The notes: generated from the sequence alone by a model not told the origin. A stretch of 64,000 bases of DNA from Methylocystis echinoides (GCF_027923385.1 NZ_BSEC01000001.1:2182501-2246500); one strand, 5' to 3'. Shown: positions 10,050-18,688, counted from the first letter of the stretch. Numbers and translations: made by a program.

Positions 10050-10117
10050 CGCCCGCCCTGCGTCGCGGGCGAGGGAAGATGCGCGATCCGCAATCTACGC
10101 GAGGGCGCCAGTCTCCG

Positions 10118-10156
10118 CCCTCTCCCCCGAAGCGGGGGAGGGACGGGGAGGGGGCC
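10118..10156. repeat. intergenic palindromic repeat, CCCTC/GAGGG type (copy 1)
   Basis: A perfect inverted repeat CTCCCCCG/CGGGGGAG around AAG at about 10122-10140, followed by a GGACGGGGAGGGGGCC tail. It lies between the convergent ends of ppx and the UbiH-like gene. The same core and tail recur near 26190, 27475, 28983, 30038, 30116 and 39226. It could end transcripts from both sides, but there is no T-run. Confidence 0.75.
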
Positions 10157-10158
10157 TG

Positions 10159-11412
10159 TCAGCCCGCGTGCGCCCTTGCCGGTTTGCGCATCAGTCGCGG
10201 CAGCACGAGATGCGGCAGCACGCCCTCGCGGATCACGGCGCGGCGCAACGGCCCCAGCGCCGCGACGGCGAGGAAGCTCGCGCCCCGGAACAGATCAACC
10301 GGCAGATAGGGAATGATCAGCGAGCGGTTGAGCACGTCGACGCCATTGGTGCGGAAGCCGATGTCGGCGTGGCGGTGGCGGTCGTAGCGGGCGAGCGCGC
10401 GCGACAGTTCGCGCTCGTTGCGCAAATCGACGCTGGCGAGACAGTCCTCGAGATCGGCGACGTCGCGCAGGCTCAGATTGAGCCCCTGCGCGCCGATCGG
10501 CGGGAAGACATGGCAGGTCTCGCCCACCAGCGCCATGCGGCCGGTCGCATGTTTCGACACCTGCATGCCGCCCATGCGGAACTGACCGGGCTCGCCCTCG
10601 ATCTGCATCGTCCCGAATTCGGACTTGGCGTAATCCTCGATTTCAAACTCCAGCTCGTCGCGCGGCTTGGAGAGGCGGCGGCGCGCGTCTGCGACGCTCA
10701 TCAGCCAGACGAGGCTCGACCGATGCGGGGCGTTTTCGCGCGGCGGCAGCGGCACCAGCGTGAAGGGGCCGGAGCGCGTGTGCCACTCGGTCGACATGTT
10801 GTCGTGCGGAAATTCGTGCCGCAGCATGGCGGTGAGGGCGACCTGCGGATAGGTCCATTCCCGCACGTCGATGCCGGCGACGGCGCGGGCGCGGCTGTTG
10901 CGGCCGTCGGCGGCGACGAGGAAATCCGCTTCAATGCGGCGCCCGTCGGCGAGCATCGCCGCGGCCGTCGCGCTGTTGAGCTCATAATCGGCGATCTCCG
11001 CCTCGATCAGCTCGATCTCCGGCCGCGCGCGCACAAGATCGAGCAGCACGCCGACGAGTTCGTCGTTGGAGATGTTGACGCCAAGCGCCGGCAGATCGAT
11101 CTCGCTCGCGCGCAGCGTCAGCTCCGGCACCGGGAAGAGCTGGTCGGTGTCGTCGATCATGCGGATCGCTTCAATCGGGCAGCCGAGCGCCCTGACGCGG
11201 TCCAGCGCGCCCAGTGCGTCCAGAAAACGGATCGAGGCTTCGAAGAGCGCCACGGTGCGGCCCGGAAGGGGCGGCGGAATGCGGCCGACGAGCGCGACCT
11301 TCATCCCGGCGCGGGAGAAGGCGAGCGCCGCGGCGAGGCCGGTGGAGCCGGCCCCGGCAACGAGAATGTCAGTCTTCGTCGCGCCAGCCTGCGCGGAAAC
11401 CTCGGTCATCAC
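10159..11412 (-). CDS. UbiH/UbiF/UbiL-family FAD-dependent hydroxylase
   Basis: A 417-residue flavoprotein monooxygenase related to the ubiquinone-ring hydroxylases. The dinucleotide-binding segment is DILVAGAGSTGLAAALA (about residues 15-31), a serine-containing variant of the usual GGGPxG. The second FAD motif appears as ALVGETCHVFPPIGAQGLN near residue 295, where Glu replaces the common Asp of GD. It probably hydroxylates the benzoquinone ring during ubiquinone synthesis. Alphaproteobacteria use different sets (UbiH, UbiF, UbiL, UbiM) and I cannot assign the ring position. A second ATG follows immediately after the first. It is transcribed convergently to ppx and divergently from qor. Confidence 0.82.
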   Translation of the reverse strand: MMTEVSAQAGATKTDILVAGAGSTGLAAALAFSRAGMKVALVGRIPPPLPGRTVALFEASIRFLDALGALDRVRALGCPIEAIRMIDDTDQLFPVPELTLRASEIDLPALGVNISNDELVGVLLDLVRARPEIELIEAEIADYELNSATAAAMLADGRRIEADFLVAADGRNSRARAVAGIDVREWTYPQVALTAMLRHEFPHDNMSTEWHTRSGPFTLVPLPPRENAPHRSSLVWLMSVADARRRLSKPRDELEFEIEDYAKSEFGTMQIEGEPGQFRMGGMQVSKHATGRMALVGETCHVFPPIGAQGLNLSLRDVADLEDCLASVDLRNERELSRALARYDRHRHADIGFRTNGVDVLNRSLIIPYLPVDLFRGASFLAVAALGPLRRAVIREGVLPHLVLPRLMRKPARAHAG

Positions 11413-11721
11413 GAAACTCCTGATCGTGACATCGTTATAGCGGCCCCCGCGCCTCAGGGCGAGGGCGCGGGTGTCGCGGGCGCGGGGTAAATCAGCGGCG
11501 CGGCCCCGTCCGGCCCCTCATTCGAGGGAGCCGCCAAAGGCCGGCGTCTCGATTCATCAGGGGCGCGCCCGCCCTCGTGTCAAGCAACTGACAGCTTTGG
11601 CGTGTAGCCGCTGCGGGCGAAGCTTTCTGTGGGCGGCGGGCGCATGGCATGCGCGCCCCGGGGAGCCCACCTGCTATGTAGGAAGACAGGCAGGTTCATT
11701 TCCACTGTTCCGGAGGTTTCG
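11413..11721. other. intergenic region between divergent ubiH-like gene and qor
   Basis: About 309 bases with no supported gene. It should hold the promoters of both flanking genes. The only clear structure is a near-perfect palindrome GCGCATG-G-CATGCGC at 11640-11654. A ribosome binding site CGGAGG sits at 11711-11716 before qor. Confidence 0.6.
11640..11654. promoter_or_regulatory. 15-bp palindrome upstream of qor, possible operator
   Basis: Seven-base arms GCGCATG and CATGCGC flank one G, about 68 bases before the qor start. The symmetry and position fit a dimeric repressor site, but no regulator is identified. Confidence 0.35.
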
Positions 11722-12696
11722 ATGGTCAAGGCGATTCGCGTGCACCGGCCCGGCGGGCCCGACGAGCTCCACGTCGAGGATGTGACGCTGGCGCCGCCGG
11801 GACCGGGCGAGGTGCAGATTCGCCACCGCGCCATCGGGGTGAATTACATCGACATCTATCGCCGCACCGGCCTCTATCCGGCGGAGCTCCCCTACATTCC
11901 CGGCCATGAAGGCGCTGGCCAGGTCGTCGCCGTCGGCGAGGGCGTGGACGATTTCGAGGAGGGCGACCGGGTCGCCTATATCAGCGCCGGTCTCGGCGCC
12001 TATAGCGAGGCGCGCAACATCTCCGCCGCCGCGGTGATCCATCTGCCCAAGTCCCTGAGTTACGAGCAGGGCGCGGTCATGATGCTCAAGGGCCTGACTG
12101 TTCAATATCTTTTGCGCCGGACCTATCGGGTGAAGAAGGGAACCCGCGTGCTTGTCCACGCGGGCGCCGGCGGCGTCGGGCAGTTGTTGTGCGAGTGGGC
12201 GCGGGCGCTCGGCGCCAAGGTCATCGCCACCGTGGGCTCGCCCGAGAAGGCGGCGGTCGCCGAAAAGGCCGGGGCGCAGGACGTGATCCTCTACCGCGAC
12301 GAGAATTTCGTCGAACGGGTCAGAGACATCAGCCGCGGCAAGCTCTGCGACGTCGTTTACGACGGGGTGGGGCGCGCAACCTTCCCGGGCTCGCTCGATT
12401 GCCTCGCGCCCTTCGGCCTGTTCGTGAGCTTCGGCTCGGCCTCCGGCCCGATCGACGCGTTCGACATCAATCTGCTGGCCCAGAAGGGCTCGCTCTTCGC
12501 CACCCGGCCGACGCTGTTCGCCCATATCGCGAAGCGCAAGGACTATGAGGAAATGGTCGAGGACATGCTCCACGCCATCAAACGCGGCCATCTCACCATC
12601 GACCCGCCGCACAGCTTCCCGCTGGCCGATGCGGCCAAGGTTCACGCCGCCCTCGAATCACGCCAGACCATGGGTTCGATGGTTCTGATCCCCTGA
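11722..12696 (+). CDS. qor: NADPH:quinone oxidoreductase (zeta-crystallin type)
   Basis: A 324-residue medium-chain dehydrogenase/reductase. The N-terminal part has GVNYIDIYRRTGLYP and PYIPGHEGAGQVVAVGEGV, typical of quinone oxidoreductases lacking catalytic zinc, and the NADPH site is VLVHAGAGGVGQLLCEWA near residue 150. It should reduce quinones or other alpha,beta-unsaturated carbonyls with NADPH in the cytoplasm. The ATG at 11722 is chosen because CGGAGG lies six bases upstream and because the N-terminus then starts with the conserved MVKAIRVHRPGGPDEL. A hairpin follows the stop. It appears to be a single-gene unit. Confidence 0.93.
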   Translation: MVKAIRVHRPGGPDELHVEDVTLAPPGPGEVQIRHRAIGVNYIDIYRRTGLYPAELPYIPGHEGAGQVVAVGEGVDDFEEGDRVAYISAGLGAYSEARNISAAAVIHLPKSLSYEQGAVMMLKGLTVQYLLRRTYRVKKGTRVLVHAGAGGVGQLLCEWARALGAKVIATVGSPEKAAVAEKAGAQDVILYRDENFVERVRDISRGKLCDVVYDGVGRATFPGSLDCLAPFGLFVSFGSASGPIDAFDINLLAQKGSLFATRPTLFAHIAKRKDYEEMVEDMLHAIKRGHLTIDPPHSFPLADAAKVHAALESRQTMGSMVLIP

Positions 12697-12705
12697 GCGG
12701 GCGGG

Positions 12706-12727
12706 GACGGGCGTGAAAGCGCCCGTC
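12706..12727 (+). terminator. hairpin after qor, probable terminator
   Basis: Perfect eight-base stem GACGGGCG/CGCCCGTC with loop TGAAAG, ten bases after the qor stop. It is followed by TCAAAAAATTTT rather than a clean T-run, so efficiency is uncertain. Confidence 0.6.
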
Positions 12728-12777
12728 TCAAAAAATTTTGGGGGGAGTGTGGCAGGGAAACCGCAAGGGCGCCGGGG

Positions 12778-12793
12778 TTGTGTTTCAACACAA
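12778..12793. promoter_or_regulatory. AT-rich palindrome TTGTGTT-TC-AACACAA, possible operator
   Basis: Seven-base perfect arms around two bases, inside an AT-rich stretch with no gene, about 150 bases upstream of the candidate small RNA. No T-run follows, which argues for a protein site rather than a terminator. The binding protein is unknown. Confidence 0.4.
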
Positions 12794-12933
12794 TGATTTT
12801 AATGGGTTTACTTTTCTGGCGCGCGACGCCGAATCACCGTTTTTGATCGTAATCAATTCCCGTTTTCGGGCGCGCTGTCCACTCCTCACAAAAACAGGGC
12901 GCGCCTTTTGTCCCAAAATGAGCTATCTTGTTT

Positions 12934-13013
12934 TTGTTCCGGCTTTGAGGTTCCTCCCGCCTCTCGATTAGCCCGAACTGCCTAGAGACCCGGCCGAGGC
13001 GCCGGGTTTTTTT
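12934..13013 (+). ncRNA. candidate trans-acting small RNA with anti-SD loop (suhB/mmgR-like)
   Basis: About 80 bases. A hairpin GAGG/CCTC at 12947-12963 presents TTCCTCCCG, an anti-Shine-Dalgarno sequence, in its loop; a short linker follows and then a strong intrinsic terminator ends it. A possible -10 element TATCTT is at 12924-12929; no convincing -35 was seen. Small RNAs of the alphaproteobacterial suhB/mmgR (alpha-r14) group have this plan: CCUCC in a hairpin loop, about 75-80 nucleotides and a Rho-independent end. No credible coding frame competes. Assignment to that family is inferred from architecture. Confidence 0.5.
12988..13013 (+). terminator. Rho-independent terminator
   Basis: Perfect seven-base stem ACCCGGC/GCCGGGT with a six-base loop CGAGGC, running straight into seven T residues. 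It is the best intrinsic terminator in the window. It has no protein gene directly upstream, supporting a non-coding transcript here. Confidence 0.85.
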
Positions 13014-13103
13014 CGTCCGGACCGGCGCGCGGCCCGCTTTCTTATTGCAATCCGGGGCAAAGGGTCCCATCCTTTGAGTGCGGCCGGGCAATGGCCGCGC
13101 AGC

Positions 13104-13526
13104 ATGAGGGTTGCAACGCTGTCGACAAGTGTTCATCCGGGAGTGGATCGTCCCTCCCAGCCGTCCATCGGCGCCAATGCGCCGCTATCCGGCTCGATCG
13201 TGCACAATGTCCTGAAGGCCTTGGACGAGATGAAGGCCGAGGACATCATCTCCATCGATCTGCGCGGCAAGACCGCCCTCGCCGATGAAATGATCATCGC
13301 GACGGGCCGTTCGACCGTGCATGTCGGGGCCGTCGCCGACAAGGTGATCCGGGCCCTCAAGGAAGCGGGCGTGATCGCGCGCGTTGAGGGGCTGCCCCAG
13401 TGCGACTGGGTGCTGATCGACGCCGGCGACGTCATCGTCCACGTTTTCCGTCCCGAGGTGCGTCAGTTCTACAACCTCGAGAAAATGTGGGGCGGCGACC
13501 GGCCCGTGGAGATCAGGCTGGTTTAG
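13104..13526 (+). CDS. rsfS: ribosomal silencing factor RsfS
   Basis: A 140-residue RsfS/Iojap-family protein. The core is intact: LKALDEMKAEDIISIDLRGK, ADEMIIATGRSTVHVGAVAD, GLPQCDWVLIDAGDVIVHVF and the C-terminal FYNLEKMWG. It binds ribosomal protein L14 and blocks joining of the subunits when nutrients are scarce. The ATG at 13104 gives a 35-residue N-terminal extension before the conserved domain; a TTG at 13074 is also possible. It is ten bases from rlmH, the usual neighbour, so both are likely one operon. Confidence 0.93.
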   Translation: MRVATLSTSVHPGVDRPSQPSIGANAPLSGSIVHNVLKALDEMKAEDIISIDLRGKTALADEMIIATGRSTVHVGAVADKVIRALKEAGVIARVEGLPQCDWVLIDAGDVIVHVFRPEVRQFYNLEKMWGGDRPVEIRLV

Positions 13527-13536
13527 AGAACCGGCC

Positions 13537-14016
13537 GTGCGATTGGGTCTGATCTGCGTGGGCCGGCTCAAGGCCGGTCCCGAACGAGAGATTTACGCCC
13601 GCTACGCCGAACGCGTCGCCGCACTGCGACGGATCGGGCTCGAGGGGCTCGACCTCAAAGAGATCGACGAGAGCAAATCGAAAAGCCCGGCCGAACGCAT
13701 GGCGCGTGAGGGCGAGGAGATGCTCGCCCTCGTGCCGGCCGACGCGGGGCTCGTCGTCTTCGACGAGCGCGGCAAGGCGGCGGACAGCGCGGCTTTCGCC
13801 AGCTTCATCGGCCGCGAACGCGACGCCGGGCGCAAGGCGCTCTGGTTCGCGATCGGCGGCTCGGAGGGTCTCGACGGCGCGGTCCGCGCGCGGGCCACGG
13901 CGGTCTATTCCTTCGGCGCGATGACCTTGCCGCATCAATTCGTGCGAATACTGGCGGCGGAGCAGATTTACCGGGCGATGACCATTCTGTCCGGCCATCC
14001 GTACCATCGCGCGTAA
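13537..14016 (+). CDS. rlmH: 23S rRNA pseudouridine-1915 N3-methyltransferase
   Basis: A 159-residue SPOUT methyltransferase. The family features are GLICVGRLKAGPERE at the N-terminus, LVVFDERGKAADSAAFA, the SAM-binding FAIGGSEGLD, and the C-terminal FGAMTLPHQFVRILAAEQIYRAMTILSGHPYH split over about residues 128-158. It methylates pseudouridine 1915 in helix 69 of 23S rRNA on assembled ribosomes. The GTG at 13537 gives the standard length. It follows rsfS closely, a conserved pair. Confidence 0.96.
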   Translation: MRLGLICVGRLKAGPEREIYARYAERVAALRRIGLEGLDLKEIDESKSKSPAERMAREGEEMLALVPADAGLVVFDERGKAADSAAFASFIGRERDAGRKALWFAIGGSEGLDGAVRARATAVYSFGAMTLPHQFVRILAAEQIYRAMTILSGHPYHRA

Positions 14017-14079
14017 GGCGCCCCCGTCACCAGGGCGAGCGTGTCGGTGGAGGCGACGCCCGTCGCCACCCCATCATCG

Positions 14080-14108
14080 GCGCCTCCCTATTTCCCGGAG
14101 GCGCTTTT
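14080..14108 (+). terminator. terminator hairpin after rlmH
   Basis: Stem GCGCCTCC/GGAGGCGC with a nine-base loop, followed by TTTT on the plus strand. It overlaps the last codons of the convergent minus-strand gene ending at 14088. Confidence 0.6.
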
Positions 14109-14507
14109 GTCACCGAGCCGGATCGACAGCGTGTAGCGGGCGGCGGTCCCGCGACGCGCCTCGTTGCGCATCAGATAGACGCGGGCCGTGTAATCTCCGC
14201 TCGTCGCCGCGACGCCCTCGAAGGTCGCGCCCGATGTGGAGCCGACGAAGATCGCTTCATCTTTGGAGCCGGGTGGCAGGACGTTGAAGAACGCCTTGCC
14301 GCTGGCGAGCGAGACCTTCATCGATTCGCCCGCGCCGACGGGGAAGACATAGTCGTTGCTCGCATAGCCCTTGACCCCGCCGCGCAGGGTCGCCTGACCC
14401 TGCTTGAATGTCACGCGATGGACCGTCGGCGTCTCCTGGGCGGCGGCGAGGGACGCGAAACATACGAGGGAAAGCGCCGCGGCGGTCAGGGGCAGGGGTA
14501 AACGCAT
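14088..14507 (-). CDS. secreted protein resembling g-type lysozyme inhibitors (PliG-like)
   Basis: A 139-residue exported protein: an N-terminal signal peptide (MRLPLPLTAAALSLVCFA, cleavage likely after AAAQ near residue 23) precedes a beta-rich domain. Within it FNVLPPGSKDEAIFVG, SGDYTARVYLMRNEARRG and YTLSI are hallmark strings of a small periplasmic family to which inhibitors of g-type lysozyme belong. If correct, it would protect peptidoglycan from lysozymes. I recognise the family from memory of these motifs, so the specific role is tentative. The start at 14507 is chosen because it begins the signal peptide. Confidence 0.7.
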   Translation of the reverse strand: MRLPLPLTAAALSLVCFASLAAAQETPTVHRVTFKQGQATLRGGVKGYASNDYVFPVGAGESMKVSLASGKAFFNVLPPGSKDEAIFVGSTSGATFEGVAATSGDYTARVYLMRNEARRGTAARYTLSIRLGDKSASGK

Positions 14508-14727
14508 CTTGTCTCCAAACGGCGTGCCGGCTGAATGGAGGTCAAATTGCCCCGTTGGCGCGAGAATTGAAACTGCGGCGCGAGCGGCGTTTCGCCGCGC
14601 TGGATTTGGCCGTGTCAGAAGACCCGCCGCCGCGCCAAAACAGCGGACGCGGCGTCTCAGGTCTTTTTGCGCGTGTCGGATTTTGTCCGGAAGACTGCGG
14701 CGGCGTGAAAATTCGCAGGAGACCCGG

Positions 14728-15195
14728 TCACCGGGACGTAACATCCCCGCTGAACCCAACCGAAACACTGCGCGCCGCCTGGAGCCGTGTCATCGCGTGC
14801 TCGACCTGCTTGAAGTCCCCGCGCAGCGCCTTCAGCGCGTAGCGTTCCTGATCGATCTCGCGCTGCGTGCGGAAGCCGAGCCGGCGCAGGACGGGCAGGG
14901 GCGGGCACCAGCCCTGCACGGCGTGTTGCAGCAGGAACCCCGCGACCAGCGCTGGCAAGGCGAGCCAGCGGCGGCTGGAAAAGACGCCCAGCGTCAGCCC
15001 GCCAAGGGCGAGGGCGGAGGCGTTGGCCTCCAGCGCGCGTTCGACGTCCCATTCATCGTCGAGCGCGTGAAGCCGCTCCTCGATCCGCTCCGGATGCAGG
15101 GCGAAGAAGATGAGCCGCTCCAGCATTTCGGCGTGGATCATGCGATTCACGACCTCACTGGTGTTGTTCTGGACGCGGTCGGCGGTGGCGGCCAT
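14728..15195 (-). CDS. DUF2892-type membrane protein
   Basis: A 155-residue protein with an N-terminal helical part (HPERIEERLHALDDEWDVERALE), two adjacent hydrophobic helices (LALGGLTLGVF and LALPALVAGFLLQHAVQGW) and the conserved PPLPVLRRLGFRTQREIDQER before a charged tail. This is the DUF2892/YgaP-membrane-like architecture common in alphaproteobacteria. No enzymatic function is known. It runs in the same direction as the PliG-like gene 220 bases downstream but is probably separately expressed. The stop region contains a CCCGG-TCA-CCGGG palindrome. Confidence 0.78.
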   Translation of the reverse strand: MAATADRVQNNTSEVVNRMIHAEMLERLIFFALHPERIEERLHALDDEWDVERALEANASALALGGLTLGVFSSRRWLALPALVAGFLLQHAVQGWCPPLPVLRRLGFRTQREIDQERYALKALRGDFKQVEHAMTRLQAARSVSVGFSGDVTSR

Positions 15196-15422
15196 TTTCG
15201 TGACCCTCGGGGGAAGGGGGATCAGAGGCCAACCAGCGAGCGGCCGTGAAGTTCCGGCGGGGCGGGGTCCGTTCGAGGGCAGAAGTGCGGGTGAGGGCCG
15301 TGCGATTGTCTCGCCGACTCCGTTTAGGCCGCGGTTAAGGACGCCGCGAGGAAGCCTTGCTCTTTAGGGTGTTGTCAATCGATAGCGCGCAGCATCTCCG
15401 GCATTGAAATGAGGATCGGACG

Positions 15423-15854
15423 ATGATGAACGCATTCATCGAATATTTCAGAGGCCGCCTCCTGGCGCTCGGCATCGTGTTACTCGGCCTCGGCGGATTC
15501 GCTGCTTTCGACCAGTACAACAAGAGGACGAATTATACGCCGGTGCAGGCGCGCCTCTCGAAGGTCGAAGAGCTTTGCTACATGGAGAAGAGGGAGCGCC
15601 GGACCACATCCACCTCCGACGTGATTGCATGCGACCTCGCCCAATATGCGGTTGCGAACCACCCGAAATGGCAGGGGTTTACTATCAAATCGCAGATCAG
15701 GCTGGAATACGCCTATGTCTCCCCGGTCGACGGTCGCACCCATTCGGGCAAGCGCACGATAGATTACTGGCCCGGGGGCAAGAAACTCAGTCGCGGCGAC
15801 CTGTTCCCAATCAGGGCGTCTAAGACCGACCCGGACAAGACCCGCGAGGCTTGA
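15423..15854 (+). CDS. hypothetical membrane-anchored protein
   Basis: A 143-residue protein with one N-terminal membrane helix (LLALGIVLLGLGGFAAF, residues about 13-29) and a soluble part expected in the periplasm. That part has two cysteines (EELCYME and VIACDLAQ) and ends with a YVSPVDGRTHSGKRTIDY segment, which recalls DUF3592-like extracytoplasmic beta domains. I do not recognise a specific family. GGAT-rich sequence before the ATG at 15423 and normal codon use support it as a gene. A terminator lies about 90 bases after the stop. Confidence 0.6.
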   Translation: MMNAFIEYFRGRLLALGIVLLGLGGFAAFDQYNKRTNYTPVQARLSKVEELCYMEKRERRTTSTSDVIACDLAQYAVANHPKWQGFTIKSQIRLEYAYVSPVDGRTHSGKRTIDYWPGGKKLSRGDLFPIRASKTDPDKTREA

Positions 15855-15940
15855 CGCCGGACGCCAAGGTGTTGCTCTGAATCGGTGGGCGGCCGGGTCT
15901 TTACCGCCCGGCGCTCCTGCGCTACACCCCATGCGTAACG

Positions 15941-15968
15941 AGCCTTCGCGTTACCGCGAGGGCTTTTT
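15941..15968 (+). terminator. Rho-independent terminator upstream of purA
   Basis: Ten-base stem AGCCTTCGCG/CGCGAGGGCT (one wobble pair), loop TTAC, then TTTT. It ends transcription from the gene at 15423 and isolates purA. Confidence 0.75.
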
Positions 15969-16058
15969 GTCGTTTTGGAGCGCTTTCCGCCGGACCGGCG
16001 GCCGCAGGGCGAAAGAAAAGCGTGACAAATCAAGATACTAGACAGCGCGAAGAACATC

Positions 16059-17351
16059 ATGGCGAATGTGGCGGTGGTCGGCGCCCAGTGGGGCGACGAA
16101 GGCAAGGGCAAGATCGTCGACTGGCTGTCGCTCGAGGCGGATGTCGTGGTCCGTTTTCAGGGCGGCCATAACGCCGGCCATACGCTCGTCATCGACAGCA
16201 AGACCTACAAGCTCGCGCTGCTGCCCTCGGGCATCGTGCGGCCCGGCAAGCTCTCCGTCATCGGCAATGGCGTGGTCGTCGACCCGCATTTCCTCGTCGA
16301 CGAGATCGAGCGGCTGCGGTCGCAGGGCGTCGAGATCACGCCGGCCAATCTCAAGGTCGCCGAAAACGCCCCACTGATCCTCTCCCTGCATCGCGAGCTC
16401 GACGCGCATCGCGAGGAAGCCGGCGGCGGCGCCAAGATCGGCACCACCAAGCGCGGCATCGGCCCGGCCTATGAGGACAAGGTCGGCCGCCGCTCGATCC
16501 GTCTGATGGACCTCGCCGAACCGGATACGCTCGACGACAAGATCGCCCGCGCCCTCGCCCATCACAGTCCGCTGCGCCGGGGCCTCGGCCTGCCGGAGGT
16601 TTCGGCGGCGTCGCTGCGCGAAGAGCTGCTGTCGGTCGCCCCGCGCATCCTGCCCTTCATGGACGCCGTGTGGGACCTGCTCGACGAACAGCGCCGCAAT
16701 GGCAAGCGCATTCTCTTCGAGGGCGCGCAGGGCGTGCTGCTCGACGTCGACCACGGCACCTATCCCTATGTCACCTCGTCCAACACCGTCGCCGCCTCGG
16801 CGGCGAGCGGCTCGGGGCTGGGTCCGGGCGCCATCGGCTATGTGCTGGGCATTGCCAAGGCCTACACCACGCGCGTCGGCGGCGGGCCGTTCCCGACGGA
16901 ACTGCATGACGCCATTGGCGAGCTGATCGGCGACCGTGGGCACGAGTTCGGCACCAACACCGGGCGGCGGCGGCGCTGCGGCTGGTTCGACGCCGTGCTG
17001 ACGCGGCAGGCGGTGAAGACCTCCGGCATTCACGGCATCGCGCTCACCAAGCTCGACATTCTCGACGGCTTCGACGAGATCAGGATTTGCACCCATTACA
17101 TGCTGGACGGGAAGCAGATCGACCGCCTGCCGGCCTCGCAGTCGGCGCAGGCGCGGGTGACGCCGGTCTATGAGAGCTTCCCCGGCTGGAAGGAGACGAC
17201 CAGCGGCGCCCGTTCATGGGCCGAGCTGCCCGCGCAGGCGATCAAATATGTTCGTCGCGTGGAGGAGCTGATCGGCGCGCCGGTCGCGCTGCTGTCGACG
17301 AGCCCGGAACGCGACGACACGATCCTCGTGCACAATCCCTTCCAGGACTGA
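16059..17351 (+). CDS. purA: adenylosuccinate synthetase
   Basis: A 430-residue enzyme that condenses IMP and aspartate with GTP in AMP synthesis. The GTP loop [12 protein letters not shown] (residues about 10-21), [45 protein letters not shown] and [11 protein letters not shown] are all intact. Length matches the bacterial enzyme. The ATG at 16059 starts the canonical [15 protein letters not shown]. It has its own intergenic region after a terminator, so it should have its own promoter. One base separates it from the MFS gene. Confidence 0.98.
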   Translation: MANVAVVGAQWGDEGKGKIVDWLSLEADVVVRFQGGHNAGHTLVIDSKTYKLALLPSGIVRPGKLSVIGNGVVVDPHFLVDEIERLRSQGVEITPANLKVAENAPLILSLHRELDAHREEAGGGAKIGTTKRGIGPAYEDKVGRRSIRLMDLAEPDTLDDKIARALAHHSPLRRGLGLPEVSAASLREELLSVAPRILPFMDAVWDLLDEQRRNGKRILFEGAQGVLLDVDHGTYPYVTSSNTVAASAASGSGLGPGAIGYVLGIAKAYTTRVGGGPFPTELHDAIGELIGDRGHEFGTNTGRRRRCGWFDAVLTRQAVKTSGIHGIALTKLDILDGFDEIRICTHYMLDGKQIDRLPASQSAQARVTPVYESFPGWKETTSGARSWAELPAQAIKYVRRVEELIGAPVALLSTSPERDDTILVHNPFQD

Positions 17352-17352
17352 G

Positions 17353-18552
17353 GTGAGCGCGGCGCCGACACGCTTCGCGCGGCTGCGCCGCATCCCGTCG
17401 AGCGTCTGGGCGCTGGGGCTCGTCTCGCTGTTCATGGATTTCTCATCCGAGATGATCCATGCGCTGCTGCCGGTCTATCTCGTCGGCGCCATGGGCGCGA
17501 CCATGGCGGAGGTCGGCGTCATCGAGGGAGTCGCCGAGGCGACGGCTTCCATCGTCAAGATTTTCTCGGGCGCCGTTTCCGACTGGTTCGCGAGCCGCAA
17601 GCTGCTGGCGATTCTCGGTTACGGCCTCGCGGCGGTGACGAAGCCGCTGTTTCCGCTGGCGCCCGATGTCGCCTGGGTGATGACGGCGCGCTTCATTGAC
17701 CGCGTCGGAAAGGGCATTCGCGGCGCGCCGCGCGACGCGCTGGTCGCCGACGTCACGCCCCCCGAGTTGCGCGGCGCCGCCTTCGGCCTGCGTCAGTCGC
17801 TCGATACGGTCGGCGCCTTTCTCGGTCCGGCGGTGGCCGTGCTGGTGATGTGGCTGACGGTGGACGACATCCGCGCCGTCTTCTGGGTCGCGGTGATTCC
17901 GGCCGTGCTGGCGGTGCTGGTGCTGGCCGTCGGCGTCCGCGAGCCGGAGGAAACCCGCCCCGCGCGGCCGGCGCGCTTCCCGCTGCATTGGGACGAGCTC
18001 AGCCGCCTCGGCGGCGGGTTCTGGCTGGTGGTCGCCGTGTCGACGCTCTTTGGCCTGGCGCGCTTCTCGGAAGCCTTTCTGATCCTGAAGGCCAAGTCGC
18101 TCGGCCTGCCGGACGCGCTGGCGCCGCTGGTGCTGGTGGCGATGAATGTGGTTTACGCCGGCGCATCCTACCCCGCCGGCGTCTTCTCGGACCGGGGCGA
18201 CCGCATCACGTCGCTCGCCATCGGAATTTTCGTGCTCCTGCTTGCCGACGCGGCGCTGGTCTCTGCGACGTCGCTGCCGCTTTTGTGGCTCGGCGTCGTG
18301 TTGTGGGGGCTGCATATGGGCCTCACGCAGGGGCTTTTTGCCGCCCTTGTCGCAGACGCCGCCCCGCCCGCGCTGCGCGGCACTGCCTTCGGCGTCTTCA
18401 ACCTTGCGGGCGGCCTCGCCCTGCTGCTGGCGAGCTTCGCGGCGGGGAAGCTGTGGGATCTCTACGGCGCCGGGGCGACGTTCGCTGCGGGCGGCGCGGT
18501 CGCGGCGCTGTCGCTGGCGGCGCTTGCGGTTCTGGTCAAAATGCGAAGCTGA
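17353..18552 (+). CDS. MFS family transporter
   Basis: A 399-residue protein with about twelve hydrophobic segments. The family motif between helices 2 and 3 is partly visible as SDWFASRKLLAILGYGL, and DRVGKGIRGAPRDALVADV is typical of a drug- or sugar-efflux-like MFS subgroup. A central break with DELSRLGGGFW separates the two halves. The substrate is unknown. The GTG start at 17353 follows the purA stop by one base, so co-transcription with purA is likely although no shared pathway is obvious. Confidence 0.87.
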   Translation: MSAAPTRFARLRRIPSSVWALGLVSLFMDFSSEMIHALLPVYLVGAMGATMAEVGVIEGVAEATASIVKIFSGAVSDWFASRKLLAILGYGLAAVTKPLFPLAPDVAWVMTARFIDRVGKGIRGAPRDALVADVTPPELRGAAFGLRQSLDTVGAFLGPAVAVLVMWLTVDDIRAVFWVAVIPAVLAVLVLAVGVREPEETRPARPARFPLHWDELSRLGGGFWLVVAVSTLFGLARFSEAFLILKAKSLGLPDALAPLVLVAMNVVYAGASYPAGVFSDRGDRITSLAIGIFVLLLADAALVSATSLPLLWLGVVLWGLHMGLTQGLFAALVADAAPPALRGTAFGVFNLAGGLALLLASFAAGKLWDLYGAGATFAAGGAVAALSLAALAVLVKMRS

Positions 18553-18688
18553 GCAATTCGCCTCTCCCCGCGATCATGGCGGTGAAGTAGCCTGTCGGTG
18601 TGAGGGCCGTTGAGCAAGCAACAATCCGTTCCGCTTGCTGGCCCGGTCGGGCGAGGGCGCCTGGCGTTTCTGGCCGGGGGTGGCGAAA

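Noticed and set aside
12738..12971. A 77-codon plus-strand frame in the qor-rsfS gap
   Set aside because: No ribosome binding site or recognisable family, and it overlaps the candidate small RNA and AT-rich palindrome. Non-coding content explains the stretch better.
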